This document shows, piece after piece, positions 43,695 to 54,400 of a stretch of DNA of 64,000 nt. A model generated the notes under the pieces. It had not been told where the DNA came from, did not search any database, and was given only the letters and a program-made list of their open reading frames with translations. The stretch comes from Paramesorhizobium deserti (lineage in GTDB: Bacteria; Pseudomonadota; Alphaproteobacteria; Rhizobiales; Rhizobiaceae): NCBI RefSeq assembly GCF_001558695.1, contig NZ_LNTU01000037.1, positions 248,001-312,000 on the forward strand, in the 5' to 3' direction. The translations under genes and the position numbers were made by a program. Position 1 is the first letter of the stretch. Each line of letters starts with the position of its first letter.

Positions 43695-44600
43695 ATGACG
43701 GAGAGGATCGACGGTCATGCAGGCACATTCGATAAAGTACATGATCAGCCTCATTTCAGGATCAGTGCAATACCGTCGGCGGAAATCTCGTTGAGCTGGA
43801 TGGCCTGGAAGGAACCCGGATCTGGGAGCCCGACGCGGTTCGAGCGCAAGGATGGCTATCTCATGTGTCTGCAGCGGATCGACGTTCCTGCAAATCCACA
43901 TTGGGTCGATGGCCGGAGCGTTGTGATGCCGCACGTCATCCGCGGACAGTCGCTGCTCGCCGATCTCAACCGGGAACATACCGCAATCGTCCATACGGCG
44001 GTCGACTGCATCTCATTTTATGTTTCACGCAGGGCAATCGAGCGCTTCCTCGATGAGCACGGCCTGCCGAGGGTTGCCTCGCTTCGCGCAATTCAGGGTG
44101 AGGCGCTGAACGACACCGTCGTTGAAAATCTCGGCAATTGCCTGTTGCCCGCTTTCCAGCATCCGGAAACCGCCAGTCAGCTTTTCGTGGACCATGTCGC
44201 GCTTGCACTCCTCTCGCATCTGGTCGCCAGTTACGGGGAGCGTGAAGTCACGATAAGGCCGGCAAGCGGCGGGCTCGCGCCCTGGCAGGAGCGGCGCACC
44301 AAGGAGATGCTGCTCGCCAGCATCGACGGAAAAATCGGGCTCGACGAACTTGCACGGGGATGCGGCCTGTCGCGCAGCCATTTCGCGCGGGCCTTCAAGA
44401 CCACGACGGGAATGTCTCCCATGCGGTGGCTGCTCGTTCAGCGTATCGAACGCGCGAAGGATCTGCTGACGAATTCCCCGCTACCCGTCGATCAGATAGC
44501 GCATCAGTGCGGTTTCGCCGATCAAAGTCACTTCACCCGCGCTTTTTTCAGGATAGTGGGCGTCACACCCGGTGCGTGGCGCCGGGTGCGCCAATTCTAG
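43695..44600 (+). CDS. AraC-family regulator B, paralog flanking the aldehyde oxidoreductase genes
   Basis: This 301-residue AraC protein has the same domains as the regulator at 38463: sensor segment YLMCLQRIDVPANPHWVDGRS and helix-turn-helix pair LDELARGCGLSRSHFARAFKTTTG and VDQIAHQCGFADQSHFTRAFFRIVGVTPGAWRR. The ATG chosen follows GGAG and gives exactly the length of the paralog; one four codons earlier is also in frame. It stands alone after paoC with a 227-base gap that holds nothing else I can name. It converges on the surface-protein operon. Confidence 0.85.
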   Translation: MTERIDGHAGTFDKVHDQPHFRISAIPSAEISLSWMAWKEPGSGSPTRFERKDGYLMCLQRIDVPANPHWVDGRSVVMPHVIRGQSLLADLNREHTAIVHTAVDCISFYVSRRAIERFLDEHGLPRVASLRAIQGEALNDTVVENLGNCLLPAFQHPETASQLFVDHVALALLSHLVASYGEREVTIRPASGGLAPWQERRTKEMLLASIDGKIGLDELARGCGLSRSHFARAFKTTTGMSPMRWLLVQRIERAKDLLTNSPLPVDQIAHQCGFADQSHFTRAFFRIVGVTPGAWRRVRQF

Positions 44601-44664
44601 TCTGCATTTCAGAACATACGCGGTCGGATAGGTTGATCCGGCCGCGTTGGTTTGTTTGTCTTGA

Positions 44665-47600
44665 TCAGAACTTCCCGATGACGTTGATGAAGACGCCCCT
44701 GTCGTCGAGGGTGAGGTCTCTGAGGTCGTCGGAGAAGACGCCGAAGTTATAGCCGGCGCCAACCTTGAAGTTGTCGCCGACATGGCGGTAGACGGCGAGG
44801 AGCGCACCGTAATCGGTGGTCTTGGCCTCGGGCATGCGCATGACGCGGCCTTCGATGAGGGCGTCCCAGTTCTTGACCACGTGCAGATCGGCCCTGACGA
44901 TGCCGAGATGGGCGGTGGAGGTATACCACTCGGAGAACGTCTCGCGGTCACCGTCGAGCGCCCTTTCGCGGACCTCGCCATAGCGCATGCCGTACTTGCC
45001 GCCGATGGACAGCCACGGCATCAGATCATAGGTGAAGTCGGCCGACAGGATGTGGCTGCGCTGGGCGGGGCCGTATTCGTCACCGGTGATGGCGCTGACC
45101 TGGTCGACGCCGGGCAGGTCGTAGACCCAGCTGTATTTGAACAGCGCGTTGAGCCGGTCGTTGTCTACCGGGCGATAGGCATAGCCGATCGACGCCTCGA
45201 CATAATCGCCGTCGCGGAAGGAGCTTTCGCCGGAGGAATCGGAGACCACCGCATCGATATTGGCGAGGAGCCGCCAGTCCTCGCTGGTCTTCCAGCTGAC
45301 GCCGGCCGCGAACAGATAGGTGTCGCGGTCGCGCGTGCCGTCGTCGGAATCCTCGAAGCGCGCCTCGCCGCGGACACGGGCATTGATGCCGCGCTCCTCG
45401 TCCTTGTAGCCGACAGACAGGGAGACCGCCTTGCGGTCGAAGTCGGAGCGCTCCAGCCCGGTATCGGGATTGATCGTGTCGTCCTCGATCGTGCCGATCT
45501 CCAGGCCGCCATCGACGGTCCACACCTTGTCGGGCGTATAGACGACGCCATAGGTCTTGGTCAGCGAATGGCGGCGACCGAAGAGATCGTAATTGTTCTC
45601 CGCATAGGCCGACAGCGTGTCGTCGAGCTTGCGCCGCATGCCGAGCACGATGGTGCCCCTGTCGGCGCCGTCGAGATCATAGGAGCGGTCGAGATCGAAG
45701 GCGCGGTCGGGATCGAGCCGATAGCCGAAGTAGTAATTGTCCTCCGCCGTCGGCGAATAGGTGATCGCCGCCAGCCCGCCAAGGCCGGTATTGCCGTAGG
45801 ACACCTCCCCCTCCAGGCCGATCTTCTCGGTCAGCTGGTATTTCGAGCCGACGCCGATGCGGTCGTTGCGCCTGACATCGCCGGAGCGCCGCAGCGTGCC
45901 CTGGCCGAAGGCGTAGTATTTATGGTCGGCATCAGGCGCGTATTCGAGCCTGACGCCGGCATCGAGCCGCTCGCCGTCATAGCCGCGCTTGCCCGAGGCG
46001 ACCGCGATCGGCGAGCGTGTGTCGGTATAGGAGACGCCGAAGGAGGCCTTCCAGTACTCGTCGAGCTGCTTGCTGATCGTCGCCTCGCCCTTGCGCCTGC
46101 TGCGCCCGCCCGTCTCGCGACCATAGAAGTCGTCGTAATCGCGCCCTTCATGGTAGTCGTCATAGGTGAGCTTCAGATCGACATCGGTGGTGAGCTCGAC
46201 GTCGGCATGGGCGCCCCAGATGCGCTGGTCGACGGCGATCTGGTCGGACAATGTCGAGAAGCCGGCCTGCTTCTCCTCGTAATAGCCGCCGACGGTGCCC
46301 TTCATACCGTTCCTGGTGATGTCCTCCAGATCGACCTGGCCACGGGTGCGCCAGGCCGTCGCCGCGCGGTCGCGCGAGCCTGATGTGGCGACGTCGCTCA
46401 AGGTCAGGCCGCCATCGGTGGAGCGCGAGGTGCCGAAGCCCGGTCCCTTGGAATGCGAGACCTCCGCCTCCAGGAAGGTCTTTTCCGAATGGCGGATGAC
46501 GATGTCGGCGCCAAGCGCCTGCTGGTCGGCGACCCCGGTGGTCTCGTTCATGCCGGTGACGCCGACGCGCACCTTCTCGTCGAACCAGTGCTGCGCCCGG
46601 CCGCCATAGACATAGCCGTCCACGTCACCGATCGCGGGCGTGTATTCGTACTGGACGATGAGATAGACCCTGTCGCCGCCGAGCGCCCCCTCGCGCACCG
46701 CCGAACCGGTGCCGGTCGACGACGACAGCGGCCGCCTGAGGATCACCATCCCCTGCAGATAGTCGACGGTATAATCCTCGCCATAAAGGAGCGTCCTGCG
46801 CTCCTTGACCTGACCGGTCACCTGGTCGCGCACCTCGACGGTCAGCGTCTCGGAGCCGGTGGTGATGTCCTGGCGCTTGAGGAAGTAGGCGGAGCCGCCG
46901 GTGCCGAGGAACTCGTCGCGCTGCGGCAGCGTGTCGGGCTGGGCAGCGTAGACGTTGACCTCGGTCTGGCGCTCGCCGAACGCGGTCACGGCCTCCGAGC
47001 GGTAAACGCCGCTGGCGCCATAGAGCGCGCGTTCGGAATGCATGAACTCCGTGCCCTTGATGACGGCCTTGTAATTGCCCCACATCACATGGCTGTCGCC
47101 GCGCTCCAGCCTGACATAGAACTTGCCGTTGGTCGGCGCGTCCTCGATCATCGTGGAATCGTCGCCATAGACCGGATAATAGGCATCGGGATCGATGCGC
47201 CGGAGCAGGCTTCGCGGGTCCCTGTCGTCGAGGCCGCGGAACATGTCCTTGATCGCGCTTTCGCGCGTATCGGCGGCCGCCGTCAAAAGGTATTTGCCCT
47301 TGATCTTGCCCTTCACATAGAAGGCCAGCCGGCCCCTGGTGTAGACATCGTCATATTCGCCGGGACGCACGCTCTCGATATTGTCGTCGCCCATGCGCTT
47401 GCCAACCGTCAGATCGGCGAGACCGACATAGAACCAGTCATTGTCGGGAATGTTGATGTCGCGGCTGAAGTCGAGGGCGCTGCCCTTCATCGAGCCGAGC
47501 ACCGCGACATCGACATTGTGGTCGCCCGGCGGCAGGATGCGCTGCACGACGAAGGCCTGATTGCGGTCGAGCGGCACGATGTCGCCGAGCGCGCTGACCT

Positions 47601-48411
47601 GATAGCCCTCCGGCACGTTGCGGCCATGGACCGTCACCGCCCCGCCATTGACCTGGATGTTGCGCGTACCGGTATTGTCCTCGCCCATCCCCGGCGCCGG
47701 CGCGTCGGTGATCCTGTCGCTCTCCCTGGGAAGCTCCTTGTCGGTGCGGGCGATCGTTCTGGGCAACGTCTCGTCATAGCGGCCCTGATCGTCATAGACG
47801 CGCAGGATATATTTGAACCGGGTCTTGTCGTTCTCGGTCTCGGGCATCACCCATTCCGCCTCGCCATTGACGGCGACGGGAACGGCGGCCACGGGCTCGT
47901 CCTTCAGTGATTTGTCGGCTTCGAAGATGCGGATCTCCGAGCGCGCGATGAAGGCCGGGTAGTTCGAGGTGGCGAGGAAGCGCACCGGCTCGCCGATTTT
48001 GTAGACGCGGCGCACCGGCGTGGTCGAGACGTTGAGGATCGGCCTGGCATCGAGCCCGTCGAACTTGACCTGGATGTCGACGGCACTCAAACCGACATCG
48101 GTCCTGCGCTGCCGGTCGGCCTGGGCCTTGCCCGGGCCCGCCGGCTTGCCGGTCGCGGCCAGCGTCTCGCCGTCGACGCTGATCGAGAACGGGATGTCGC
48201 CGCCCTCGCCCGGGGCCTCCTCTTCGACATTGGGCGCGATCGCCACGTCGCTGACGGCGCTGTTGTCGAGCACCTTGCCGCGCAGCCGGTCCTCGGCGGA
48301 TGCGCCGGGGACCGTGGCATTGACCACGGCCAGGGCGCAGCCCGCGAGAAGCAGGTTACGCTTTGAGGCCAGGTGGAGGAAGGCGGATGAAGTCAAGGAC
48401 GTGGTTCTCAT
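44665..48411 (-). CDS. Large putative outer-membrane beta-barrel protein, partner of the repeat protein
   Basis: This 1248-residue protein has a signal peptide (RNLLLAGCALAVVNATVPGASA, cleavage before ED). Residues about 110-330 look like beta-sandwich domains (VYKIGEPVRFLATSNYP, QVNGGAVTVHGRNVPEGYQ). From about 420 onwards amphipathic strands alternate with acidic turns (TWRTRGQVDLEDITRNGMKGTVGGYYEEK, YKDEERGINARVRGEARFEDSD), and the chain ends VFINVIGKF with a terminal phenylalanine, typical of an outer-membrane barrel. I do not recognise a named family. Its start overlaps the stop of the repeat-protein gene (ATGA) after GGAGGCAGGCC, so the two are made together. A role in anchoring or exporting the partner is inference. 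Confidence 0.75.
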   Translation of the reverse strand: MRTTSLTSSAFLHLASKRNLLLAGCALAVVNATVPGASAEDRLRGKVLDNSAVSDVAIAPNVEEEAPGEGGDIPFSISVDGETLAATGKPAGPGKAQADRQRRTDVGLSAVDIQVKFDGLDARPILNVSTTPVRRVYKIGEPVRFLATSNYPAFIARSEIRIFEADKSLKDEPVAAVPVAVNGEAEWVMPETENDKTRFKYILRVYDDQGRYDETLPRTIARTDKELPRESDRITDAPAPGMGEDNTGTRNIQVNGGAVTVHGRNVPEGYQVSALGDIVPLDRNQAFVVQRILPPGDHNVDVAVLGSMKGSALDFSRDINIPDNDWFYVGLADLTVGKRMGDDNIESVRPGEYDDVYTRGRLAFYVKGKIKGKYLLTAAADTRESAIKDMFRGLDDRDPRSLLRRIDPDAYYPVYGDDSTMIEDAPTNGKFYVRLERGDSHVMWGNYKAVIKGTEFMHSERALYGASGVYRSEAVTAFGERQTEVNVYAAQPDTLPQRDEFLGTGGSAYFLKRQDITTGSETLTVEVRDQVTGQVKERRTLLYGEDYTVDYLQGMVILRRPLSSSTGTGSAVREGALGGDRVYLIVQYEYTPAIGDVDGYVYGGRAQHWFDEKVRVGVTGMNETTGVADQQALGADIVIRHSEKTFLEAEVSHSKGPGFGTSRSTDGGLTLSDVATSGSRDRAATAWRTRGQVDLEDITRNGMKGTVGGYYEEKQAGFSTLSDQIAVDQRIWGAHADVELTTDVDLKLTYDDYHEGRDYDDFYGRETGGRSRRKGEATISKQLDEYWKASFGVSYTDTRSPIAVASGKRGYDGERLDAGVRLEYAPDADHKYYAFGQGTLRRSGDVRRNDRIGVGSKYQLTEKIGLEGEVSYGNTGLGGLAAITYSPTAEDNYYFGYRLDPDRAFDLDRSYDLDGADRGTIVLGMRRKLDDTLSAYAENNYDLFGRRHSLTKTYGVVYTPDKVWTVDGGLEIGTIEDDTINPDTGLERSDFDRKAVSLSVGYKDEERGINARVRGEARFEDSDDGTRDRDTYLFAAGVSWKTSEDWRLLANIDAVVSDSSGESSFRDGDYVEASIGYAYRPVDNDRLNALFKYSWVYDLPGVDQVSAITGDEYGPAQRSHILSADFTYDLMPWLSIGGKYGMRYGEVRERALDGDRETFSEWYTSTAHLGIVRADLHVVKNWDALIEGRVMRMPEAKTTDYGALLAVYRHVGDNFKVGAGYNFGVFSDDLRDLTLDDRGVFINVIGKF

Positions 48412-51400
48412 TGGCCTGCCTCCACACGGGTTTCGATGTTGAGCTCGTATCGGCCCCTGACCGATTTCCATCGTTGCGTGATGTCCTCCCCGAGGGCGTC
48501 GATGCGCTGGCGGGCGAGCGTCGCGTCAGCCGCCGCGCCATAGCCGATGCGCAGCGTCGACGGTTCGCTCTCGAGCGCCGTGATCAGCTGATCGATGCCT
48601 TTTTGCCATTGCTGCTTCAGGGTGGTGGTGCCGGGCTCGAAGGCCGCGTCCGCCAGATCGACGCGGACGACGCGGCCGATCGAGGCCCCGAAGTTCAGCG
48701 TCGACATCTTGCCGGCGGTCAGCCGGATGACGCGCGGGTTCTCCGTCGTCAGCCGGTAGCCGGTCGGCAGGGTGCGCGGATCGACCTTCATGATGAAGTT
48801 CGAACCGATGCGGCTGTCCGGCAAGTCGGCGCAGGCCACATGGAAGCGCCCGTGCTTGTCCGTCGTCACCAGCGCACCGCGCACCGTGGCGATCCGCACG
48901 CCCGGCAGCCCCGGCTCGCCCTTGTCCTGGTAGCCGTTGCGGTTCAGATCGTCGAACACCTTGCCGATGATGTCGCCGCAGTCGAAGACCGGCTCGATCA
49001 TGATCTCGATGTCGGCGCGCGCCTCGGGCGCCAGCGGATTGCCGTCGAGGCCGCTGACGGTCGCCTTGTTGGTGTGCTTGCCCGGCCCGGCCGAGCTCAA
49101 GGCCAGCATCTGCAGCCGGATCACCACCTCGGCATTCGGCCCGAGCGCGATCATGTCGAAGCGCACCCGCTGGCCGGCGATATCAGGCGTGACGGCGACG
49201 CCGTCGATCGTCGCCGATCCGTCGATGTAGCGGAAGCCGGACGGGATGATGTCGGTGACGCTCACCTGGCCGGCATTGCGGCTGGAGTGGTTGGTCACCT
49301 TGATCGTGAACGGCGCTTTCTCGCCGCGCTTGATCTGGCGCAGCCCCGCCTGCTTGATGATCGAGATGTCGGAGGGCTCCGCCGGCGGGATCGTCACCCT
49401 GGAGGTCGACGTCGTCGAGGGCACCGGATTGTCGCCGGCGTTGCCCCTGGCGGTGGCCGAGTTCTCCATGCCGTCCTGCATGCCGGCGGCATTGTCGATA
49501 TCCTCCTGCGTCAGGGTATAGGTGGCGGTGAAGACCTGCGAGCCATGCGCCTGAAGCGTCACGCTTTCCGGCGTGAAGGCCGAAAGCGTCGCCGTCGCCG
49601 GCTTGCCGTTGAAGGTCGGCCCGGCATCGACGGGCATGACATCGGTGACGACCTGGCCGCCCGTATTGGTAACGGTGAAGCTGTAGGTGATCGTGTCGCC
49701 AAGGCTGGCATAGCCATTGCCGTCGGTATCGTTGAACGTGCCCTGCTTCTCGATCCTGAGGGTGGAAGGCTCGACCGGCGGCACGACGACCGTGTCAGGC
49801 GGGCTTTCCACCGGCGGACCGGATGGCGGCGTGCCGGTGCCGGTCGCCGTGTTGGTGACGGAGCCCGCGTCGATATCGGCCTGCGTTGGCTCATATTCCG
49901 CCGTGAAGGTGACGCTCTGCCCAGGCGCCAGCGTCTGCGGCCCGGGAGAGACCGAGATCCCCGCATTGGTCAGCAGCGGGTCGTTGACCGTGACATTGGT
50001 CAGCGTCACGGCGCCCGTATTGGTGACCACCAAGGAATAGCTGATGGTTTCGCCCAGATCGATCAGGTTGTTGCCGTTCCCGTCATTGAGCGTCGCCTGC
50101 TTGTCGATCGTCATGCCGGAGTTCTGGTCCGGCGGCACGGTAACCGTGTCGGGCGGGCCTTCAACCGGCGGGCCGGAGGGCGGTGTGCCCGTCGGGGTCG
50201 CCGTGTTCTCCACCCGGCCGGCGTCGATCTCCGCCTGCGAAGGCTGATAGGTCGCAGTGAAGGTGGCGCTGCCGCCCGGCGCCAGCGTCTGCGGCCCGGG
50301 CGTCACCGATATGCCCGCATTGGCCAGGAGCGGATCGTTGACCGTGACGTTGGTCATCGTCACATTGCCGGTGTTGCGCACTAGGAAGGTATAGGTGACT
50401 GTCTCGCCGGCATCGATGAAGCCGTCGCCGTCGAGATCGTTGAGCGTGCCCGACTTCTCGACCGTCAATCCGGACGCCTGGTCGGGCGGCACCACCACCG
50501 TGTCGGGCGGGCTCTCGATCGGATCGCCGCCGCCCGGAGGCGTACCGGTGCCCGTCGCCGTATTCTCCACCTGGCCGGCGTCAATCTCCGCCTGCGTCGG
50601 CTGATAGGTCGCCGTGAAGGTGACGCTGGCGCCCGGCGCCAGCGTCTGCGGCCCCGGCGTCACCTGGATCCCCGCCCCGGCAAGCAGCGGATCGTTGACG
50701 GTGACGTTCGCCATCGTGACGTTGCCGGTATTGGTGACGAGGAATGAATAGGTGATCGTCTCGCCCGGATCGAGCAATCCGTCGCCGTCGAGGTCGTTGA
50801 GCTGGCCGGTCTTCCTGATGGTGAGATCCGACGCCTGGTCGGGCGGCACGACGACCGTGTCCGGCGGGCTTTCCACCGGCGGACCGGAGGGCGGCGTGCC
50901 GGTGCCGGTCGCCGTGTTCTCGACACGGCCCGCGTCGATATCGGCCTGTGAAGGCGTATAGGTCGCCGTGAACGTCACGCTGCCGCCAGGCGCAAGCGTC
51001 TGCGGTCCCGGTGTCACCGAGATGCCGGCATTGGCCAGCAGCGGATCGTTGACCGCCACATTCGACAGCGTCACATTGCCCGTGTTGATGACGAGGAATG
51101 AATAGCTGATCGTCTCGCCCAGATCGATCAGCCCGTCGCCGTCGAGATCGTTCAACGTGCCGGTCTTCTCGATCGTCATGCCCGACGTCTGGTCCGGCGG
51201 CACCATCACCGTGTCCGGCGGGCTCTCGATCGGGTCACCGCCGCCGGGCGGCGTGCCGGTGCCGGTCGCCGTGTTCTCGACACGGCCCGCGTCGATATCG
51301 GCCTGCGACGGTGTATAGGTCGCATGGAAGGTGAAGGAACCACGCGGTGCCAGCGTCTGCGGACCCTCATCGAGCGTCACTCCGGCATTGACGAGCAGCG

Positions 51401-54400
51401 GATCGTTCACCGTCACACCCGTCAGCGTCACATTGCCGGTGTTGCGCACCAGGAAGGCATAGGTGATCGTCTCGCCCGGATCGAGCAGGCCATCACCGTC
51501 AAGGTCGTTGAGCCTGCCCGTCTTGTCGATGGTCATGGCAGGCGCCAGGTCAGGGGGCACCCTCACTGTGTCGGGTGGGCTCTCGATCGGATCGCCGCCG
51601 GGCGTCGTGCCGGTGCCCGTCGCCGTGTTCTCCACCTGCCCCGCGTCGATCTCGGCCTGCGAAGGCGTATAGGTCGCATGGAAGGTGAACGAGCCGCCCG
51701 GTTCAAGCGTCTGCGGACCCTCGTTGACCGTCACCTTTGGATCGTTGACGGTGACATTGGTCAGCGTCACCGCGCCGGTGTTCGCTACCCGGAACGCATA
51801 GGTGATCGTCTCGCCCGGATCGAGCAGCCCGTCGCCGTCGAGATCGTTGAGCGTGCCCGTCTTGTCGATCGTCAGCCCCGGCGTCTGGTCCGGCGGCACC
51901 ACGACCGTGTCGGGCGGGCTCTCGATCGGATCACCACCATCAGGCGGCGTGCCGGTGCCCGTCGCCGTATTCGAGACCGAACCCGCGTCGATCTCCGCCT
52001 GTGTCGGCGTATAGGTCGCCGTGAAGGTGGCACTCGCACCCGGCGCCAGCGTCTGCGGGCCGGGTGTCATCGAGATCCCCGCATTGGTCAGCAGCGGATC
52101 GTTCACCGTCACACCCGTCAGCGTCACATTGCCGGCGTTGGTGACGAGGAAGGAATAGGTGACCGTCTCGCCCGGATCGATAAGACCATCGCCGTCCTGG
52201 TCGTTGAGCGTGCCCGTCTTCTCAATCGTCAGCCCCGAGGCCCGGTCCGGCGGCACCACCACCGTGTCCGGCGGGCTCTCGATCGGGTCGCCGCCACCCG
52301 GAGGCGTACCGGTGCCCGTCGCCGTGTTCTCCACCTGCCCGGCGTCGATCTCGGCCTGCGAAGGCATATAGGTCGCATGGAAGGTGAAGGAACCGCCCGG
52401 CGCAAGCGTCTGCGGACCCTCCTCCACCGACACCTTCGGATCGTTGACCGTCACATTAGTCAGCGTCACTGCGCCGGTGTTGCGCACCACGAAGGCATAG
52501 GAGATCGTCTCACCCGGATCGAGTAGCCCGTCGCCGTCGAGATCGTTCAGCGTCCCCTGCTTGTCGATGGTCAACCCAGGCGTCTGGTCCGGCGGCACCA
52601 CGACCGTGTCCGGCGGGCTCTCGATCGGATCACCGCCATCAGGAGGGGTGCCGGTGCCGGTCGCCGTGTTCTCCACCTGACCCGTGTCGATCTCGGCCTG
52701 TGTGGGCTGGTAGGTCGCCGTGAACGTCACCGTTCCCCCCGGCGCGAGCGTCTGCGGACCCGGGGACACCGAGATGCCGGCATTGGTCAAGAGCGGATCG
52801 TTCACCGTCACGCCGGTCAGCGTCACATTGCCCGTGTTGGTGACGACGAACGAATAGGAGACCGTCTCGCCGGGATCGATCAGACCGTCGCCGTCATTGT
52901 CGTTCAGCGTCCCAGTCTTCTCGATCGTCAAAGCAGGCGCCGCTACGACGTCCGTGTCCGTCGCAGTGTTATTGCTCGTGTTGGGATCAGACGTGCCGGA
53001 CGGGTTGGTTACCGTGGCGACGTTCACCAGATCACCGGTGAAGTCCGCCGGCACCGTCAAGGTCAATTCGAAGGTGACGGAGCTGCCCGTGGGCAGGTTA
53101 ACGCCGACATTCCCGATGGCTCCCGCACCGCTCGGTACGCTGCAGGTAGCGCCGTTGGTGGGGCTGCCGCACGTCCATGTCGCCTCGGTGATGCCTGAAG
53201 GCAGCGGATCGTTCACCAGCGCGTTCTGGACACCGAACGGCCCGCTGTTCGAGACCACCATCGTATAGGTGACGCTCGTGCCCGGCGTATAGGTGTCGCT
53301 GCCGTCAGTCTTGGTAATCTGCGTGTCGGCAGGAAGATTTACAGCCGTAATGGGGCATTTGGCGCCGTCGCCACCGCCTGATGGCGCATCGGAGATGAGC
53401 GTCGCCACGCCCGTCGCAACGTCGAATTGATAGAATCCGCCGCTATTGTAACGACCAAAAATACCGTTAGAGGCGCTGATCAACGATCCGAAGCCACCAG
53501 AGGTATCAATGCCCGTGCTCCCTACAAGACTAACGGCTCCGGTGTCCGGATCGATCGTATATAGATTGCCGTCGGCGTGATTTTGCGTGTAGATGAGCCC
53601 GTTGTGCCAAGCTAGGTCCGCGTTCTGGATCGTACGGTTGAGCGGAATGCTGGTGGCCGTCCTGGTGGTCAGATCAACGCGCCACATCACGTTCGAGGCG
53701 CCGTTCTCCTTCACGTAGTAGTAGCCGTCCGGTCCCACCACGCCGGAGGCTACCTGCCCCGAGCCGTTATTGATGCCGCCCCCGACGATAGGACCCTGAT
53801 CGCTGACGGAGCCATTGCTGCCGATCCGCAACAGACGGTACCTGCTCGTGGTGCTGTCCCAGCGCGTCGCGTAAATATAGTTACTGACGACGTCGTAACC
53901 CATCGCATTATAGCCGGGGCTATTCACTCCGCCGATGGCAGAGAAGGTGAGTGGGTTGGTGCTTGTATTGGTCCGAAGGAGCTGCGTGGGCGCGTTGACG
54001 CCGAAATACATGGTCGAATCGCACACGAAGTTCGGCTGGGTGCCGAACGTGACCGAGGTGCCGCCGGGCGGGTTGATGCCGACGGCCGACGTGATGTTCG
54101 ATGCGTCGTTGGTATAGGTTCCGGCGGAGCTGGAGGTTACCGGCACGGTCGCCGTGCACGAAGCCATGCCGGCGGTGAGATTTCCCGAGACATCTATGGT
54201 CGATCCGCCGACGGGCGCCGTAACGACACCCGCGGGACAGGTCGTGCTGATCTCGTCGGAGGCCACCCTGAGGCCGACCGGAAGCGCATCGGTGAACGAC
54301 CACCCGGTCTTCGCCCCCAACTCGCTGGTGTTGGTAATCGTGAACGTCAGAGCCGACACACCGCCGACGGCCAGGTTGGTCGGGCCGAACTCCTTGTCGA

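Noticed and set aside
46453-47910. Plus-strand open frame of 485 codons opposite the barrel gene
   Set aside because: Low-complexity reading of the opposite strand of a GC-rich gene, with no recognisable fold.
48363-50384. Long plus-strand open frame of 673 codons opposite the surface-protein genes
   Set aside because: It is the mirror of the real genes: the repeated arginine/aspartate-rich text simply follows the high-GC repeat units in reverse, and there is no ribosome-binding site or domain. The minus-strand proteins have signal peptides and clear domains.
51324-52526. Plus-strand open frame of 400 codons across the DUF11 repeats
   Set aside because: It repeats in step with the coding repeats on the other strand and has no independent features.
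49405-52940. Regularly spaced repeats resembling a CRISPR or satellite array
   Set aside because: The units are 335-360 bases long, coding and in frame; there are no short identical repeats with unique spacers and no cas genes.
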